From contig NZ_SZZN01000001.1 in assembly GCF_006125015.1 (NCBI RefSeq), positions 1,736,001 to 1,800,000 of the forward strand: a stretch of 64,000 nt of DNA, written 5' to 3'. This document shows positions 25,141 through 34,250 of the stretch, one piece after another; positions within the stretch are counted from its first letter, which is position 1, and every line of letters begins with the position of its first letter. The notes beneath the pieces were generated by a model. It had not been told where the DNA came from, did no database searches, and saw nothing but the letters and a program-made list of their open reading frames with translations. The position numbers and the translations under genes were made by a program. This stretch comes from Roseovarius arcticus. Its GTDB lineage: Bacteria; Pseudomonadota; Alphaproteobacteria; Rhodobacterales; Rhodobacteraceae.

Positions 25141-25734
25141 AGCTGATCAACTTTTGGATTATTAGACTTTTTACTCAGCATAAAAGGCTGACTCTGTCGC
25201 GCCCCGGGTCCGCAGCACTCCCTGTTTGCAAAACTCAACTAAGCTAAACGGCTCCATAGCTATGATTTGTTTGACGGCGCGCATCTGTTCCCGCCATCTT
25301 TCTATAAATCTAGACATAATGCAATACGTTAAGACAAAAGGGGTAAATCATGCCACATCCCCCAGCGCACTCAGATGCAGTGGCATCTGTGCCGTCAAAT
25401 TCGTCTGCCTAATCCTGTCGATTGACACCTTTGAGACGCCATAAACGGGCCGGTATTTACATCCTGCTATGATCCTCAAGGTAGACCTTCAAACGCATTG
25501 GAAACACCATCTCACGATATCCCAAAGCCAAATTTTGGATTTAGCTATGAGAACATTGACCATCCCGGTGGGCAAACTACGTCCGTTCACAATTCGGTCC
25601 AAGGTTTGCTTTGTCTATGCTAGACGTGTGTCCGACTTAGTTTAGTACACTGCCAGAACCGACCCCATTATATTGCAAGACGGTGCAGACCGCCGACGCC
25701 CACAGATGCCACAAATTGGCCCAAGGAGTTTACA
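25141..25734. other. intergenic between hutC and the ABC importer, regulatory candidate
   Basis: 594 bp without a supportable gene. Two AT-rich stretches stand out: 25295-25325 (CTATAAATCTAGACATAATG) and a short inverted repeat GTCTA-TGC-TAGAC at 25613-25625. The second lies about 110 bp before the importer start and weakly resembles the TGTATAGACA core of the hut operator. No RNA gene is seen. Confidence 0.4.
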
Positions 25735-26571
25735 GTGCAGAAGCAAACAAGACGAACGGCCCTTCTGGGCCTTTTTGCAGTCCTGCTCGGGCTTGCTATT
25801 CCGGTCGGCGACACGGGTGCACAGGCCCAAGAGCAGGCGGGCAAATCACTGCTCTATGATATTCAGTCGCGCGGCACGCTGCGCGTTGGGATGACTGGCG
25901 ACTATTATCCGATGACGTTCCGCAAACCGGGCGAGACTGACTTTGTTGGTCATCAGGTCGATGCAGCCCGCCAAATGGCGGAGGATCTGGGCGTGGAAGT
26001 GGAGTTTGTTACCACCGACTGGAAAACGATGATCACGGGGTTACAGGCGGGCCGCTACGACATCGCGATGAGCGGAACGTCCATGAGCCTGTCGCGTGCC
26101 AAGGTCGTGGCGATGAGCGATTCTTGGGGCATTAATGGCTTTGTTCCTGTAATCCTCAAAAAGAACGCGGATGAATATAGCAGCTGGAGCGACCTGAACG
26201 ATCCCGCACGTACCGCGGGCGTCACCCTTGGCACCACGATGGAAGATTACATCCGCGCCGAACTGCCCGACGTCCAAATGCGCCGCGTCGAAAGCCCTGG
26301 CACCGGATGGCAAGAGGTATTGGCGGGCCGCTCCGATTACACCGTCACGACGCTAATTGAGGCGTCGGGACTGCAGGAACGCTATCCCGAACTGCAGATG
26401 ATTTTTCCTGACCAGGCGCGTAGCGCATTACCTATGGCCTTCCTGACGCCAATCGAGGATCAGGTTTGGCTGAACTACGTCAATAGCTGGATATTCCTTA
26501 ACAAGACTTCGGGCTATTTCGACCGCCTAAACGAGAAATGGGGCGTCGTCCTGCTGAAGCAGGCCGAGTGA
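25735..26571 (+). CDS. polar amino-acid ABC transporter, binding protein
   Basis: A 278-aa periplasmic binding protein (SBP_bac_3 type), GTG start, signal peptide with an AQAQE cleavage region (about residues 30-33). The lobe motifs LRVGMTGDYYPMTFR, VDAARQMAEDLGVEVEFV and LQAGRYDIAMSGTSMS are typical. The ligand is not evident; the position beside hutC makes histidine or urocanate a reasonable guess. A hairpin follows the gene at 26579-26602. Confidence 0.85.
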   Translation: MQKQTRRTALLGLFAVLLGLAIPVGDTGAQAQEQAGKSLLYDIQSRGTLRVGMTGDYYPMTFRKPGETDFVGHQVDAARQMAEDLGVEVEFVTTDWKTMITGLQAGRYDIAMSGTSMSLSRAKVVAMSDSWGINGFVPVILKKNADEYSSWSDLNDPARTAGVTLGTTMEDYIRAELPDVQMRRVESPGTGWQEVLAGRSDYTVTTLIEASGLQERYPELQMIFPDQARSALPMAFLTPIEDQVWLNYVNSWIFLNKTSGYFDRLNEKWGVVLLKQAE

Positions 26572-26578
26572 CGGCCAT

Positions 26579-26602
26579 GCTGGGGGTGGCAACGTCCCCG
26601 GC
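26579..26602 (+). terminator. hairpin after binding-protein gene
   Basis: GCTGGGG pairs with CCCCGGC (one G-U) around a 10-nt loop, eight bases after the binding-protein stop and before the ATPase gene. No T run follows, so it probably limits read-through or protects the upstream message rather than ending it. Confidence 0.5.
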
Positions 26603-26635
26603 TCGTACCGCACCGAAGGATCGGGACAGACCTAC

Positions 26636-27418
26636 ATGACAAATACCAGCGCTGACATAGGCGGCACTGCGTCCAAGACCGGTTTGCCGATTGTCCAAAT
26701 GACCGGCGTCACCAAGCGGTTTGGTGATTACACCGCGTTGAATAATATCAACTTAAGCGTCCATGCAGGCGAAAAAGTAATCGTATGCGGGCCATCTGGG
26801 TCAGGAAAGTCGACACTGATCCGCTGTATCAATCACCTTGAGGTTCATGACGCGGGCCGGATCGTCGTGGACGGCATTGAGATGTCTGACGACACAAAAA
26901 ACCTGACCGCAATCCGCAGCGAAGTCGGCATGGTGTTTCAGCAATTCAACCTCTTTCCGCACATGACCGTTCTGGACAATCTGGTGCTGGCGCCGATGCG
27001 TGTCCGCAATCTCAACCGCGCGGAGGCGGAGGCTGTCGCCCTGCCCCTTCTGGAACGGGTACGCATACCTGAACAGGCTCACAAATACCCCGCACAGCTA
27101 TCGGGCGGCCAGCAACAGCGCGTCGCCATCGCACGCGCATTGTGCATGAAGCCCCGCATCCTGCTGTTCGATGAGCCGACATCAGCGCTTGACCCCGAGA
27201 TGATAAGCGAGGTTCTGGACGTTATGGTGGAACTTGCGCACGAGGGAATGACAATGATCTGCGTCACGCATGAGATGGGCTTTGCCCGCAAGGTGGCCGA
27301 CACGATGGTCTTTATGGACCGTGGCGAGATCGTGGAAAAGGCCCCGACGGCCCAATTCTTTGCCGCCCCTGAAAACGCGCGCACCCGCCTTTTCCTTGAT
27401 CAGATACTGTCGCATTAA
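26636..27418 (+). CDS. polar amino-acid ABC transporter ATPase
   Basis: A 260-aa ATPase of the GlnQ/HisP class. Walker A is GPSGSGKSTLIRCINHLE, the Q-loop MVFQQFNLFPHMTVLDN, the signature LSGGQQQRVAIARAL and Walker B ILLFDEPTSALDPE. It lies 11 bp before the permease and 64 bp after the binding protein. With only one permease gene in the operon, the importer probably uses a permease homodimer. Confidence 0.93.
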   Translation: MTNTSADIGGTASKTGLPIVQMTGVTKRFGDYTALNNINLSVHAGEKVIVCGPSGSGKSTLIRCINHLEVHDAGRIVVDGIEMSDDTKNLTAIRSEVGMVFQQFNLFPHMTVLDNLVLAPMRVRNLNRAEAEAVALPLLERVRIPEQAHKYPAQLSGGQQQRVAIARALCMKPRILLFDEPTSALDPEMISEVLDVMVELAHEGMTMICVTHEMGFARKVADTMVFMDRGEIVEKAPTAQFFAAPENARTRLFLDQILSH

Positions 27419-27429
27419 AGGACACAACG

Positions 27430-28200
27430 ATGCCCCGCCGCTTGCGTCTTTTTCTAATGCTCAGCTTGGCCCTGCTGCTGCCAGCCTGTGCGGACAGCAC
27501 CTACACTTGGGGCTGGTATGTCGTATCACCATTCGATTCTCGCGGGTGGACCAATCTGCAATTCTTGCTTGGCGGGCTGGGGTTCACGATTGCCGTCGCC
27601 CTCGTGGCTATCACCTTATCAGTCGTTCTAGGCCTTTTCTTGGCCCTGCCCGCCCTGTCGTCCAACCGCATCCTGTCCACACTATCCCGCAGCTGGATCG
27701 AGGTATTCCGGGCCATTCCGATGCTGGTGATGATCCTCTGGGTCTATTACGGAGTTCCGGTTGTGACCGGCTTGCAACTCAACGTGTTCGTGGCGGGCGT
27801 CATCGCGCTTGCCCTATGCGACAGCGCCTTTGAGGCTGAAATCTTCCGCGCCGGGCTACAATCCATCGAGGCGGGCCAGCGCGAGGCAGCAGATGCCCTT
27901 GGCCTTAGCTATCTGGACAAGCTGCGCTTTATCATCTTGCCACAGGCGGTGCGCCGCATCCTTCCGCCCTTGGGCAACCAGTTCATCTATATGCTGAAAA
28001 CCTCGTCGCTTTTGTCAGTAATTGGGCTGTCCGAATTGACCCGGCGGGCCAATGAGCTTGTGGTCGTTGAGTACCGCCCGCTTGAAATCTATTCCTTTTT
28101 GGTGCTGGAATATCTGGTGCTGATCCTTATCGCGTCTTGGGGCGTGCGCAAACTGGAGCGCCGCATGGCCGTCAGCGACCGTGCCGCAGCGCGCATTTAA
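27430..28200 (+). CDS. polar amino-acid ABC permease with N-terminal lipobox-like segment
   Basis: A 256-aa permease (HisM/GlnP class). The conserved cytoplasmic loop is EAGQREAADALGLSYLDKLR and the C-terminal half has KTSSLLSVIGLSELTRRA. About five membrane segments lie between 45 and 245. Unusually, residues 1-20 look like a lipoprotein signal: charged MPRRLR, a hydrophobic stretch and LLLPAC with Cys20, followed by ADSTYTWGW. If processed, the permease would carry a lipid on its periplasmic N-terminus. Otherwise the segment is a first membrane helix. Confidence 0.88.
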   Translation: MPRRLRLFLMLSLALLLPACADSTYTWGWYVVSPFDSRGWTNLQFLLGGLGFTIAVALVAITLSVVLGLFLALPALSSNRILSTLSRSWIEVFRAIPMLVMILWVYYGVPVVTGLQLNVFVAGVIALALCDSAFEAEIFRAGLQSIEAGQREAADALGLSYLDKLRFIILPQAVRRILPPLGNQFIYMLKTSSLLSVIGLSELTRRANELVVVEYRPLEIYSFLVLEYLVLILIASWGVRKLERRMAVSDRAAARI

Positions 28201-28218
28201 TCTAAGGAGTTTGAGCAT

Positions 28219-28563
28219 ATGGACTGGCATCAATTCATGGATGACGCCGAAAAAGAAATCGGCACGCTGGGCCGCGAAATTCCCGACACAGCCAAGGGAT
28301 ATGGCCTGATGGGCAAAGCTGCCAAAACGGATGGCGCGCTGGACGAAAAAACAAAAGAATTCATCGCCTTGGGGATTTCCGTCACCACGCGCTGCCTTAG
28401 CTGCATTGGCTTTCACACCCGGTCATTGGTCCGGCTGGGCGCGACGCGTGAAGAGTTTTGTGAGGCGTTGGCAATGACCACGTACATGGGCGCAGGACCA
28501 TCCTACACCTATAGCGCCAAGGCGCTGAGCGCATTCGACGCTTTCTCGGACAGCCCTAAATAA
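28219..28563 (+). CDS. AhpD-like carboxymuconolactone-decarboxylase family protein
   Basis: A 114-aa helical protein with the redox motif CLSCIGFHTRSLVRLG, i.e. the C-x-x-C and His of AhpD-type alkylhydroperoxidases. TAAG GAG-type ribosome site at 28203-28208. It follows the permease by 18 bp and is probably co-transcribed. Its substrate is unknown; such proteins accompany many catabolic operons and may reduce peroxides or act on a pathway intermediate. Confidence 0.85.
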   Translation: MDWHQFMDDAEKEIGTLGREIPDTAKGYGLMGKAAKTDGALDEKTKEFIALGISVTTRCLSCIGFHTRSLVRLGATREEFCEALAMTTYMGAGPSYTYSAKALSAFDAFSDSPK

Positions 28564-28707
28564 CCGCCTGGGTTAGCGGGCGCGAACCCCCGGCCCGCCC
28601 AATGCCAATAGTGAAATTTCTCTCATCGACTGGATGGGTTGGCGGGTAGGCACAAGGTACGAAAGACGTGCAATCGCCTCATCATCGGAGTCGCACCCGT
28701 CGCAACC

Positions 28708-29538
28708 TCACTCAGACCGTAACTCCAGTATCGCGCGAGCCTCGTTGCAAGTGGCGACCGGTCGATCATACTTTTCGCATAGCTCCACTGCGCGCTGGAC
28801 CAATACTGCGTTCGACGGTGCCAGTGTTTCGCCATTGAGGCGCATGTTGTCCTCAAGCCCAGTGCGCACATGTCCGCCAGCCTTAATAGCCCATTCGTTT
28901 AGCGTAATCTGATCCTTGCCCACCCCGGCCGCGCACCACTCTGCATCTGGCATAAGCCGGGTCACGGTCTCGCAGTAGAAGTCAAATACGCGTCGGTCCA
29001 CCGGCATCGCGTTCTTCACCCCCATAACAAACTGGATGTAGACCTTGCCGAAGATACGGCCATCTGCATTCATCTTTGCTGCTTGAAAGATGTGGCTTAG
29101 ATCGAACGCTTCGATTTCAGGTTTGACGTCATGCGTGCGCATTTCGGCCGCCAGCCAATCCACTAACTCCGGCGGGTTTTCGTAGACCCTTGTCGGGAAG
29201 TTGTTGGACCCTACCGAAAGCGATGCCATGTCTGGTTTAAGCGGCAGCATGCCACCGCGCGTCTGCCCCGCGCCTGACCTTCCGCCCGTAGAGAACTGGA
29301 TGATCATGCCGGGGCAGTGTTTGCGCAGGCCTGCCTGAAGCGCCGCGAACTTTGCGGGGTCAGAGCTGGGCGTCTCATCCTGGTTGCGCACGTGAGCGTG
29401 GCAGATGGCGGCTCCGGCCTCATAGGCTTCATGCGCGCTTTCGATCTGCTCAGACACTGTGATGGGAACGGCCGGATTGTTGGCCTTTGTAGGGACGCTA
29501 CCGGTGATTGCGACGCAAATGATGCAAGGTTTGGTCAT
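28708..29538 (-). CDS. beta-keto acid cleavage enzyme (BKACE/DUF849 family)
   Basis: A 276-aa TIM-barrel protein of the family founded on 3-keto-5-aminohexanoate cleavage enzyme. Zn-binding histidines lie in AAICHAHVRNQDE (His-x-His), with the family motifs FSTGGRSGAGQTR and GVGKDQITLNEWAIKAGGHV. These enzymes condense a beta-keto acid with acetyl-CoA to give acetoacetate and a new acyl-CoA. It is the last gene of the TRAP-Usp-aminotransferase operon, 29 bp after the aminotransferase stop, so the aminotransferase may supply its keto substrate. Confidence 0.88.
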   Translation of the reverse strand: MTKPCIICVAITGSVPTKANNPAVPITVSEQIESAHEAYEAGAAICHAHVRNQDETPSSDPAKFAALQAGLRKHCPGMIIQFSTGGRSGAGQTRGGMLPLKPDMASLSVGSNNFPTRVYENPPELVDWLAAEMRTHDVKPEIEAFDLSHIFQAAKMNADGRIFGKVYIQFVMGVKNAMPVDRRVFDFYCETVTRLMPDAEWCAAGVGKDQITLNEWAIKAGGHVRTGLEDNMRLNGETLAPSNAVLVQRAVELCEKYDRPVATCNEARAILELRSE

Positions 29539-29567
29539 GCTGTTATCCGATACAATGTCGCTAGCGA

Positions 29568-30896
29568 CTATGCCGCGATTGCCCGATCTATTGCACCCGA
29601 CAGCTTGTCTACCAGCTCGCCAATCTGGTCGTCCGAGATGATGAAGGGCGGAGCCAGCAATACGTGATCGCCCTGTTGCCCATCAATGGTGCCGGACATC
29701 GGGTAGCAAATCAATCCGGCGGCAAATGCCTCTTTCTTGATGCGCGCCGCCACGCCGCGGCTTGGATCGAATGTCGCTTTGGTCTCGCGGTCGGCGACCA
29801 GTTCGATCCCGCGAAAGAGGCCGCGCCCGCGAATATCACCGACATGGGCGTGCTGACCCAGCGCAGCTTGCAGCGCGGATTGGAGTTTCTGTCCCTGCGT
29901 TTGCACACGTCCCAGTAGGCCGCGATCCAGCACTTCGTCGAGCACAGCGTTGGCAGCGGTCGCGGCAAGCGCATGACCCATATATGTATGCCCATGTTGG
30001 AAAAAGCCTGAGCCGGACGCGATGGCATCATAAATAGCTGCCGTGGTCATCAAGGCACCGATCGGCTGGTAGCCGGCGCCAAGGCCCTTGGCGATCGTAA
30101 TCATGTCTGGCGCCACATCGTCCTCAATGCAGGCAAACAGATGCCCGGTGCGGCCCATGCCGCACATCACCTCGTCCAAGATCATGAGCACGCCGTAGTA
30201 GTCACAAATCTCGCGGATACGCCGCAGGTAGCCGGGAACAGCGGGCACGGCGCCGAGGGTAGCGCCAACCACAGGCTCCGCGATGAACGCCATGACGGTG
30301 CCCGGTCCCAAACGCAGAATCTCGGTCTCTAATTCGTTCGCGACCCGCAGGCCATAAGCCTCGGGCGTCTCATCCTCGCGGCGATCGCGGTATTCGTAAC
30401 AGGGGCTGACATGCGTCGTATCCGCCAGCAGCGGCGCAAATTGCGCCCGGCGCCATGCGTTGCCACCAGCGGCAAGCGCGCCCAGAGTATTACCGTGATA
30501 GCTTTGACGGCGTGCAATAACGCGGTGCCGCTCTGGCTGGCCAACTTCCAAAAAATACTGCCGGGCCAGTTTGATCGCGGCCTCGACGGCCTCGGACCCG
30601 CCTGACACCAGATACACCCGATCAATGCCATCTGGCGCGTTTGCCACCAGACGATCCGCCAGTCGCTCGGCGGGCTCAGACGTGAAAAATCCGGTATGCG
30701 CAAAGGCAAGTTGGTCGATCTGGGCATGAAGTGCGCTGCGCACGGCCTCGTTCGAATGGCCAAGACACGAAACCGCCGCCCCGCCCGAGCCGTCCAGATA
30801 CCGCCGTCCTTCGGCGTCGATCAGATAGCAGCCCTCACCAGAGACTGCGGTTGGCAGAGTGCCCTTGGTTGACCGCCCAAAGATATGCCCGGCCAT
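29568..30896 (-). CDS. class III PLP-dependent aminotransferase
   Basis: A 442-aa fold-type I transaminase of the omega-amino acid/aspartate-family group. PLP motifs: SGGSEAVEAAIKLARQY, the Asp in LMILDEVMCGMGRTG, and Lys270 in ITIAKGLGAGYQPIG. The substrate cannot be read from the sequence. Neighbours (TRAP importer upstream, BKACE downstream) suggest an imported beta- or omega-amino acid that is turned into a beta-keto acid. Five bp separate it from the usp gene. Confidence 0.9.
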   Translation of the reverse strand: MAGHIFGRSTKGTLPTAVSGEGCYLIDAEGRRYLDGSGGAAVSCLGHSNEAVRSALHAQIDQLAFAHTGFFTSEPAERLADRLVANAPDGIDRVYLVSGGSEAVEAAIKLARQYFLEVGQPERHRVIARRQSYHGNTLGALAAGGNAWRRAQFAPLLADTTHVSPCYEYRDRREDETPEAYGLRVANELETEILRLGPGTVMAFIAEPVVGATLGAVPAVPGYLRRIREICDYYGVLMILDEVMCGMGRTGHLFACIEDDVAPDMITIAKGLGAGYQPIGALMTTAAIYDAIASGSGFFQHGHTYMGHALAATAANAVLDEVLDRGLLGRVQTQGQKLQSALQAALGQHAHVGDIRGRGLFRGIELVADRETKATFDPSRGVAARIKKEAFAAGLICYPMSGTIDGQQGDHVLLAPPFIISDDQIGELVDKLSGAIDRAIAA

Positions 30897-30901
30897 GAGA
30901 T

Positions 30902-31333
30902 CTACGACCTGACAACCAGCACAGAGACCGGCGAGCGGCGCACGATCCGGTCGGCGTTCGATCCCACCAGAAATTCGCGCACGCGGTCGGGTTTGTGCGA
31001 GCCCATGACCACCAGATCACAGGCGGTCTGTTCGATCACGCGCAGGACCTTGCGGTGAATCTTACCGAATGCCAGATGCTGCTTCACGCTGATCTCGCTC
31101 GGGACGTGCTCTTGGACCAGCTTGTCGAGCGCTTTGCTGGCCGCCTCGACGGCCAGTTTTTCATAGTCCGGCGGAAAGAACCCATCCACCAATGGCGTGC
31201 CCATGTCAGGCACGACCGACATGACATGCAACTTGCCGCCAGAGGTGCGAACCAATTCGACGGCCGCTGGCAGCGCATGTTCCCATGATGCCTTTGCGTT
31301 CAGATCGAGGGTCAGAAGAACCGTATTAAACAT
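30902..31333 (-). CDS. universal stress protein UspA family
   Basis: A 143-aa single-domain Usp with an N-terminal VLLTLDLNAK strand and the C-terminal nucleotide motif VVMGSHKPDRVREFLVGSNA, then DRIVRRSPVSVLVVRS (G-2x-G-9x-G-S-type ATP site). Usp genes often sit beside TRAP transporter genes, as with TeaD, where the Usp binds ATP and tunes transport. Eleven bp after the TRAP gene on the same strand. Confidence 0.9.
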   Translation of the reverse strand: MFNTVLLTLDLNAKASWEHALPAAVELVRTSGGKLHVMSVVPDMGTPLVDGFFPPDYEKLAVEAASKALDKLVQEHVPSEISVKQHLAFGKIHRKVLRVIEQTACDLVVMGSHKPDRVREFLVGSNADRIVRRSPVSVLVVRS

Positions 31334-31344
31334 CGTTTCTCTCC

Positions 31345-34116
31345 TCAGGCGTGTGCGGTTTTGCGTGGCGCGCCCGTATCGCGGCCCCGCTGCAAAAAGA
31401 CGATCAGGCCCAGCAATAGGAGCGCTGGAATGAACATCAGGTATTTGCTGGGTTGCGGCACGGGTTTTAATACGCGCACCACCTCTTGGTCCCAGTCCAG
31501 CCCGGCCTCTGCCGCCGGACTGCCAAACGCCACGTCGTCAATGAACATCTTGCCTCCTTCGTCGCGGAAGGTCAGACCGGCGTTCTCCAGCTTTTCCTCG
31601 CCAGTGGCGCCTTCGGTGATCGGGACCAGCGCCACAAACTGAACTGGGTCGCCCAGATCGTTCAAGCCTGCCACACGCACTCGCAGCGTTTGTCCGATAT
31701 CTGTATCGGCAGCGGCCTGCGTAATCGCTGCTGGCTCCTCCTCCAGATAAGGCGCGCTGACCATATCCATCCAGAATCCGGGACGGAACAGAGTGAACGC
31801 TATTAGCAGCAAGGCGATAGTTTCATAGAACCGATTTTTGGCCAGGAACCACCCTTGTGTCGCGGCGGCAAACAATAGCATCGCCACCGTCGCGACAATG
31901 AAGACAAAGATGCCCTGCACCATCGTCACGTTGATCAGCAGCAATTCGGTATTGAAGATGAACAGGAACGGCAGCGCCGCCGTGCGCAAGCTATAGAAGA
32001 ACGCGATCACGCCGGTCTTGATAGGATCACCGCCCGAAACCGCAGCGGCGGCGAAAGAGGCAAGCCCCACAGGCGGCGTCACGTCGGCCATGATACCGAA
32101 GTAAAACACGAACAGGTGCACCGCAATCAGCGGCACGATCAGGCCGTTTTGCTGCCCCAGCGTCACGATGACGGGCGCCAAGAGTGCGGACACGACGATG
32201 TAGTTCGCCGTTGTCGGCAGGCCCATACCCAAGATCAACGACAAGATTGCCGTTAGGAACAGGATGGCAAGGATATTGCCGCCAGACAGGACTTCGACAA
32301 CGTCGGCAAGGGCCGACCCGACGCCCGTCTGGCTGACCGCACCAACGATGATACCAGCAGTAGCCGTGGCAATGCCGATGCCGATCATGTTGCGGGCGCC
32401 AACCACCAGACCCTCTAGCAGATCGGTCGCCCCTTCCTTGACGCGCGCACCCATCTGGCCCTCACCGCGCATCATTGCCATTAGCGGACGCTGCGTAATG
32501 AGGATAAAGATCATATACATCGTCGCCCAAAACGCCGAGAGGCCCGGCGACAGGCGATCCACCATCAGCGCCCATACCAAGACGACGACGGGCAGGATAA
32601 AATGCAGACCCGACCGCACGGTTGGCCCGGGCAGTGGCAGCTTTGTCACCGCCGCGTTGGGATCATCCAGCTTTAGCGGCGCCTCTTTGGATGCGACATA
32701 GAGCAGCCCGACATAGGCCGCCGTCAGCACTGCAAAAATGATATAGGGTGCCGCAACGGGGAAGACGGGACGGATCCAGCCCATACCGTAATAAACAAGG
32801 AACGACAGCGCGCAAACGAACGCAACGCCGAAGACGAAACCGATCAGACGCTGGATGATCGGCTTGGGTTCATACGGGCGCGGCAGGCCCTCCATGCCAG
32901 CCTTCAACGCCTCCAGATGGACGATATAGACCAGCGCGATGTAGGAAATGACAGCAGGCAGAAACGCGTGCTTGACCACGTCGAAATAGGGGATGCCGAC
33001 GTATTCGACCATCAGGAACGCAGCGGCGCCCATAACCGGCGGCATTATCTGACCGTTGACGGATGACGCCACCTCGACCGCGCCGGCCTTTTCCGAGCTG
33101 AAGCCGACCTTTTTCATCAACGGGATGGTAAACGTGCCGGTGGTCACGACGTTCGCGATGCTCGATCCCGAAATCAGGCCCGTCATGGCGGACGATACGA
33201 CAGCGGCCTTGGCAGGCCCGCCCTTCATATGACCCATCAACGAAAAGGCGACCTGAATGAAGTAGTTGCCAGCACCCGCGCGATCCAGCAGCGAGCCGAA
33301 GAGCACGAACAGGAACACGAAACTTGTCGACACGCCCAACGCGATGCCAAAGACGCCCTCGGTCGTAATCCACTGGTGGTTTACGATTTCGGATAGGTTA
33401 TTACCCTTGTGCGCGATGATGCTGGGCATCTGCGGGCCAAGGACGGTGTAGATCAAAAAGAGGCTGGCCACGATCATCAGGGCCGGCCCCAACGCGCGGC
33501 GCGTGGCCTCAAGCAGCAAGATAAGACCAATGACCGACACCACGAAATCCTGAGTAATCGGCGCGCCGACGCGGCCAGAAATATCGCGGTAGTAAACGAA
33601 AAGGTAAAGCGCAGCGGCGGCGCCGACGATGGCCAGCGCCCATTCCCACAGCGGCACCCGGTCCTTTGGGCTGCCGGCGATGACCGCAGCCACGACGGCC
33701 AAACCGACAACGGGGATCCACCATATAGACGTGCCGTCTTTTGAGCTGATGATGAACAGGTAACTCAGCAAGACAGGAATCACGATGCCAAGGCCCAGCT
33801 GGAACTTTGAGCGCGTCGCAGGGAATGCCGCAAAGGTCAGGAAAATCGCGAATGCAAGGTGGATCGAACGGCTTTCGGTGTCGTTAAAGACGCCCCAGCC
33901 GACGATGAACGGGATGGGCGACGCAATCCAAAGCTGAAATAACGACCACGCCAGCGCGATAAGCATCAGGAATGTGCCGACCGGGCCTGCGACATTGCGC
34001 CCGCCAGTGTCGGCGGATGCGACGAGTGCGTCCAGTTCGGATTGGTCCAGACCGCCGCGACCGGCCGCCTCGTTTTCAACGCGCGCAGCCTGATGCTGGT
34101 TCGGATCGTCGGTCAT
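31345..34116 (-). CDS. TAXI-type TRAP transporter, fused small and large permease subunits
   Basis: A 923-aa inner-membrane protein combining the DctQ-like four-helix part (about 40-240) and the DctM-like twelve-helix part (about 250-720), as is usual for TAXI TRAP systems. Landmarks: FVLFGSLLDRAGAGNYFIQV, SGSSIANVVTTGTFTIPLMK, MPPVMGAAAFLMVEYVGIPY and ILGMGLPTTANYIVVSALLA. A soluble C-terminal part (about 800-890, with FGSPAAEAGLDWDQEV resembling a PDZ/DUF3394 segment) precedes a last helix. It imports an organic solute with the binding protein encoded upstream, driven by an ion gradient. Confidence 0.92.
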   Translation of the reverse strand: MTDDPNQHQAARVENEAAGRGGLDQSELDALVASADTGGRNVAGPVGTFLMLIALAWSLFQLWIASPIPFIVGWGVFNDTESRSIHLAFAIFLTFAAFPATRSKFQLGLGIVIPVLLSYLFIISSKDGTSIWWIPVVGLAVVAAVIAGSPKDRVPLWEWALAIVGAAAALYLFVYYRDISGRVGAPITQDFVVSVIGLILLLEATRRALGPALMIVASLFLIYTVLGPQMPSIIAHKGNNLSEIVNHQWITTEGVFGIALGVSTSFVFLFVLFGSLLDRAGAGNYFIQVAFSLMGHMKGGPAKAAVVSSAMTGLISGSSIANVVTTGTFTIPLMKKVGFSSEKAGAVEVASSVNGQIMPPVMGAAAFLMVEYVGIPYFDVVKHAFLPAVISYIALVYIVHLEALKAGMEGLPRPYEPKPIIQRLIGFVFGVAFVCALSFLVYYGMGWIRPVFPVAAPYIIFAVLTAAYVGLLYVASKEAPLKLDDPNAAVTKLPLPGPTVRSGLHFILPVVVLVWALMVDRLSPGLSAFWATMYMIFILITQRPLMAMMRGEGQMGARVKEGATDLLEGLVVGARNMIGIGIATATAGIIVGAVSQTGVGSALADVVEVLSGGNILAILFLTAILSLILGMGLPTTANYIVVSALLAPVIVTLGQQNGLIVPLIAVHLFVFYFGIMADVTPPVGLASFAAAAVSGGDPIKTGVIAFFYSLRTAALPFLFIFNTELLLINVTMVQGIFVFIVATVAMLLFAAATQGWFLAKNRFYETIALLLIAFTLFRPGFWMDMVSAPYLEEEPAAITQAAADTDIGQTLRVRVAGLNDLGDPVQFVALVPITEGATGEEKLENAGLTFRDEGGKMFIDDVAFGSPAAEAGLDWDQEVVRVLKPVPQPSKYLMFIPALLLLGLIVFLQRGRDTGAPRKTAHA

Positions 34117-34205
34117 GTCTGTCCCCCGGTAACCCGCGCAGGGCGGGAAAGAAATTTTCTGAAATTATCGTCGGGTCGGCTCTGTCTGGGCAAAACTCAT
34201 TGCCA

Positions 34206-34230
34206 GTGGCAGCCCTTGCGAGGCTGCCAC
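34206..34230 (-). terminator. hairpin between TAXI binding protein and TRAP permease genes
   Basis: A perfect 9-bp stem (GTGGCAGCC / GGCTGCCAC) with a 7-nt loop in the 134-bp gap after the binding-protein stop. On the operon strand no strong T run follows, so partial attenuation is more likely than full termination. Confidence 0.55.
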
Positions 34231-34250
34231 CGTTATCAATCGGGCGAGGA

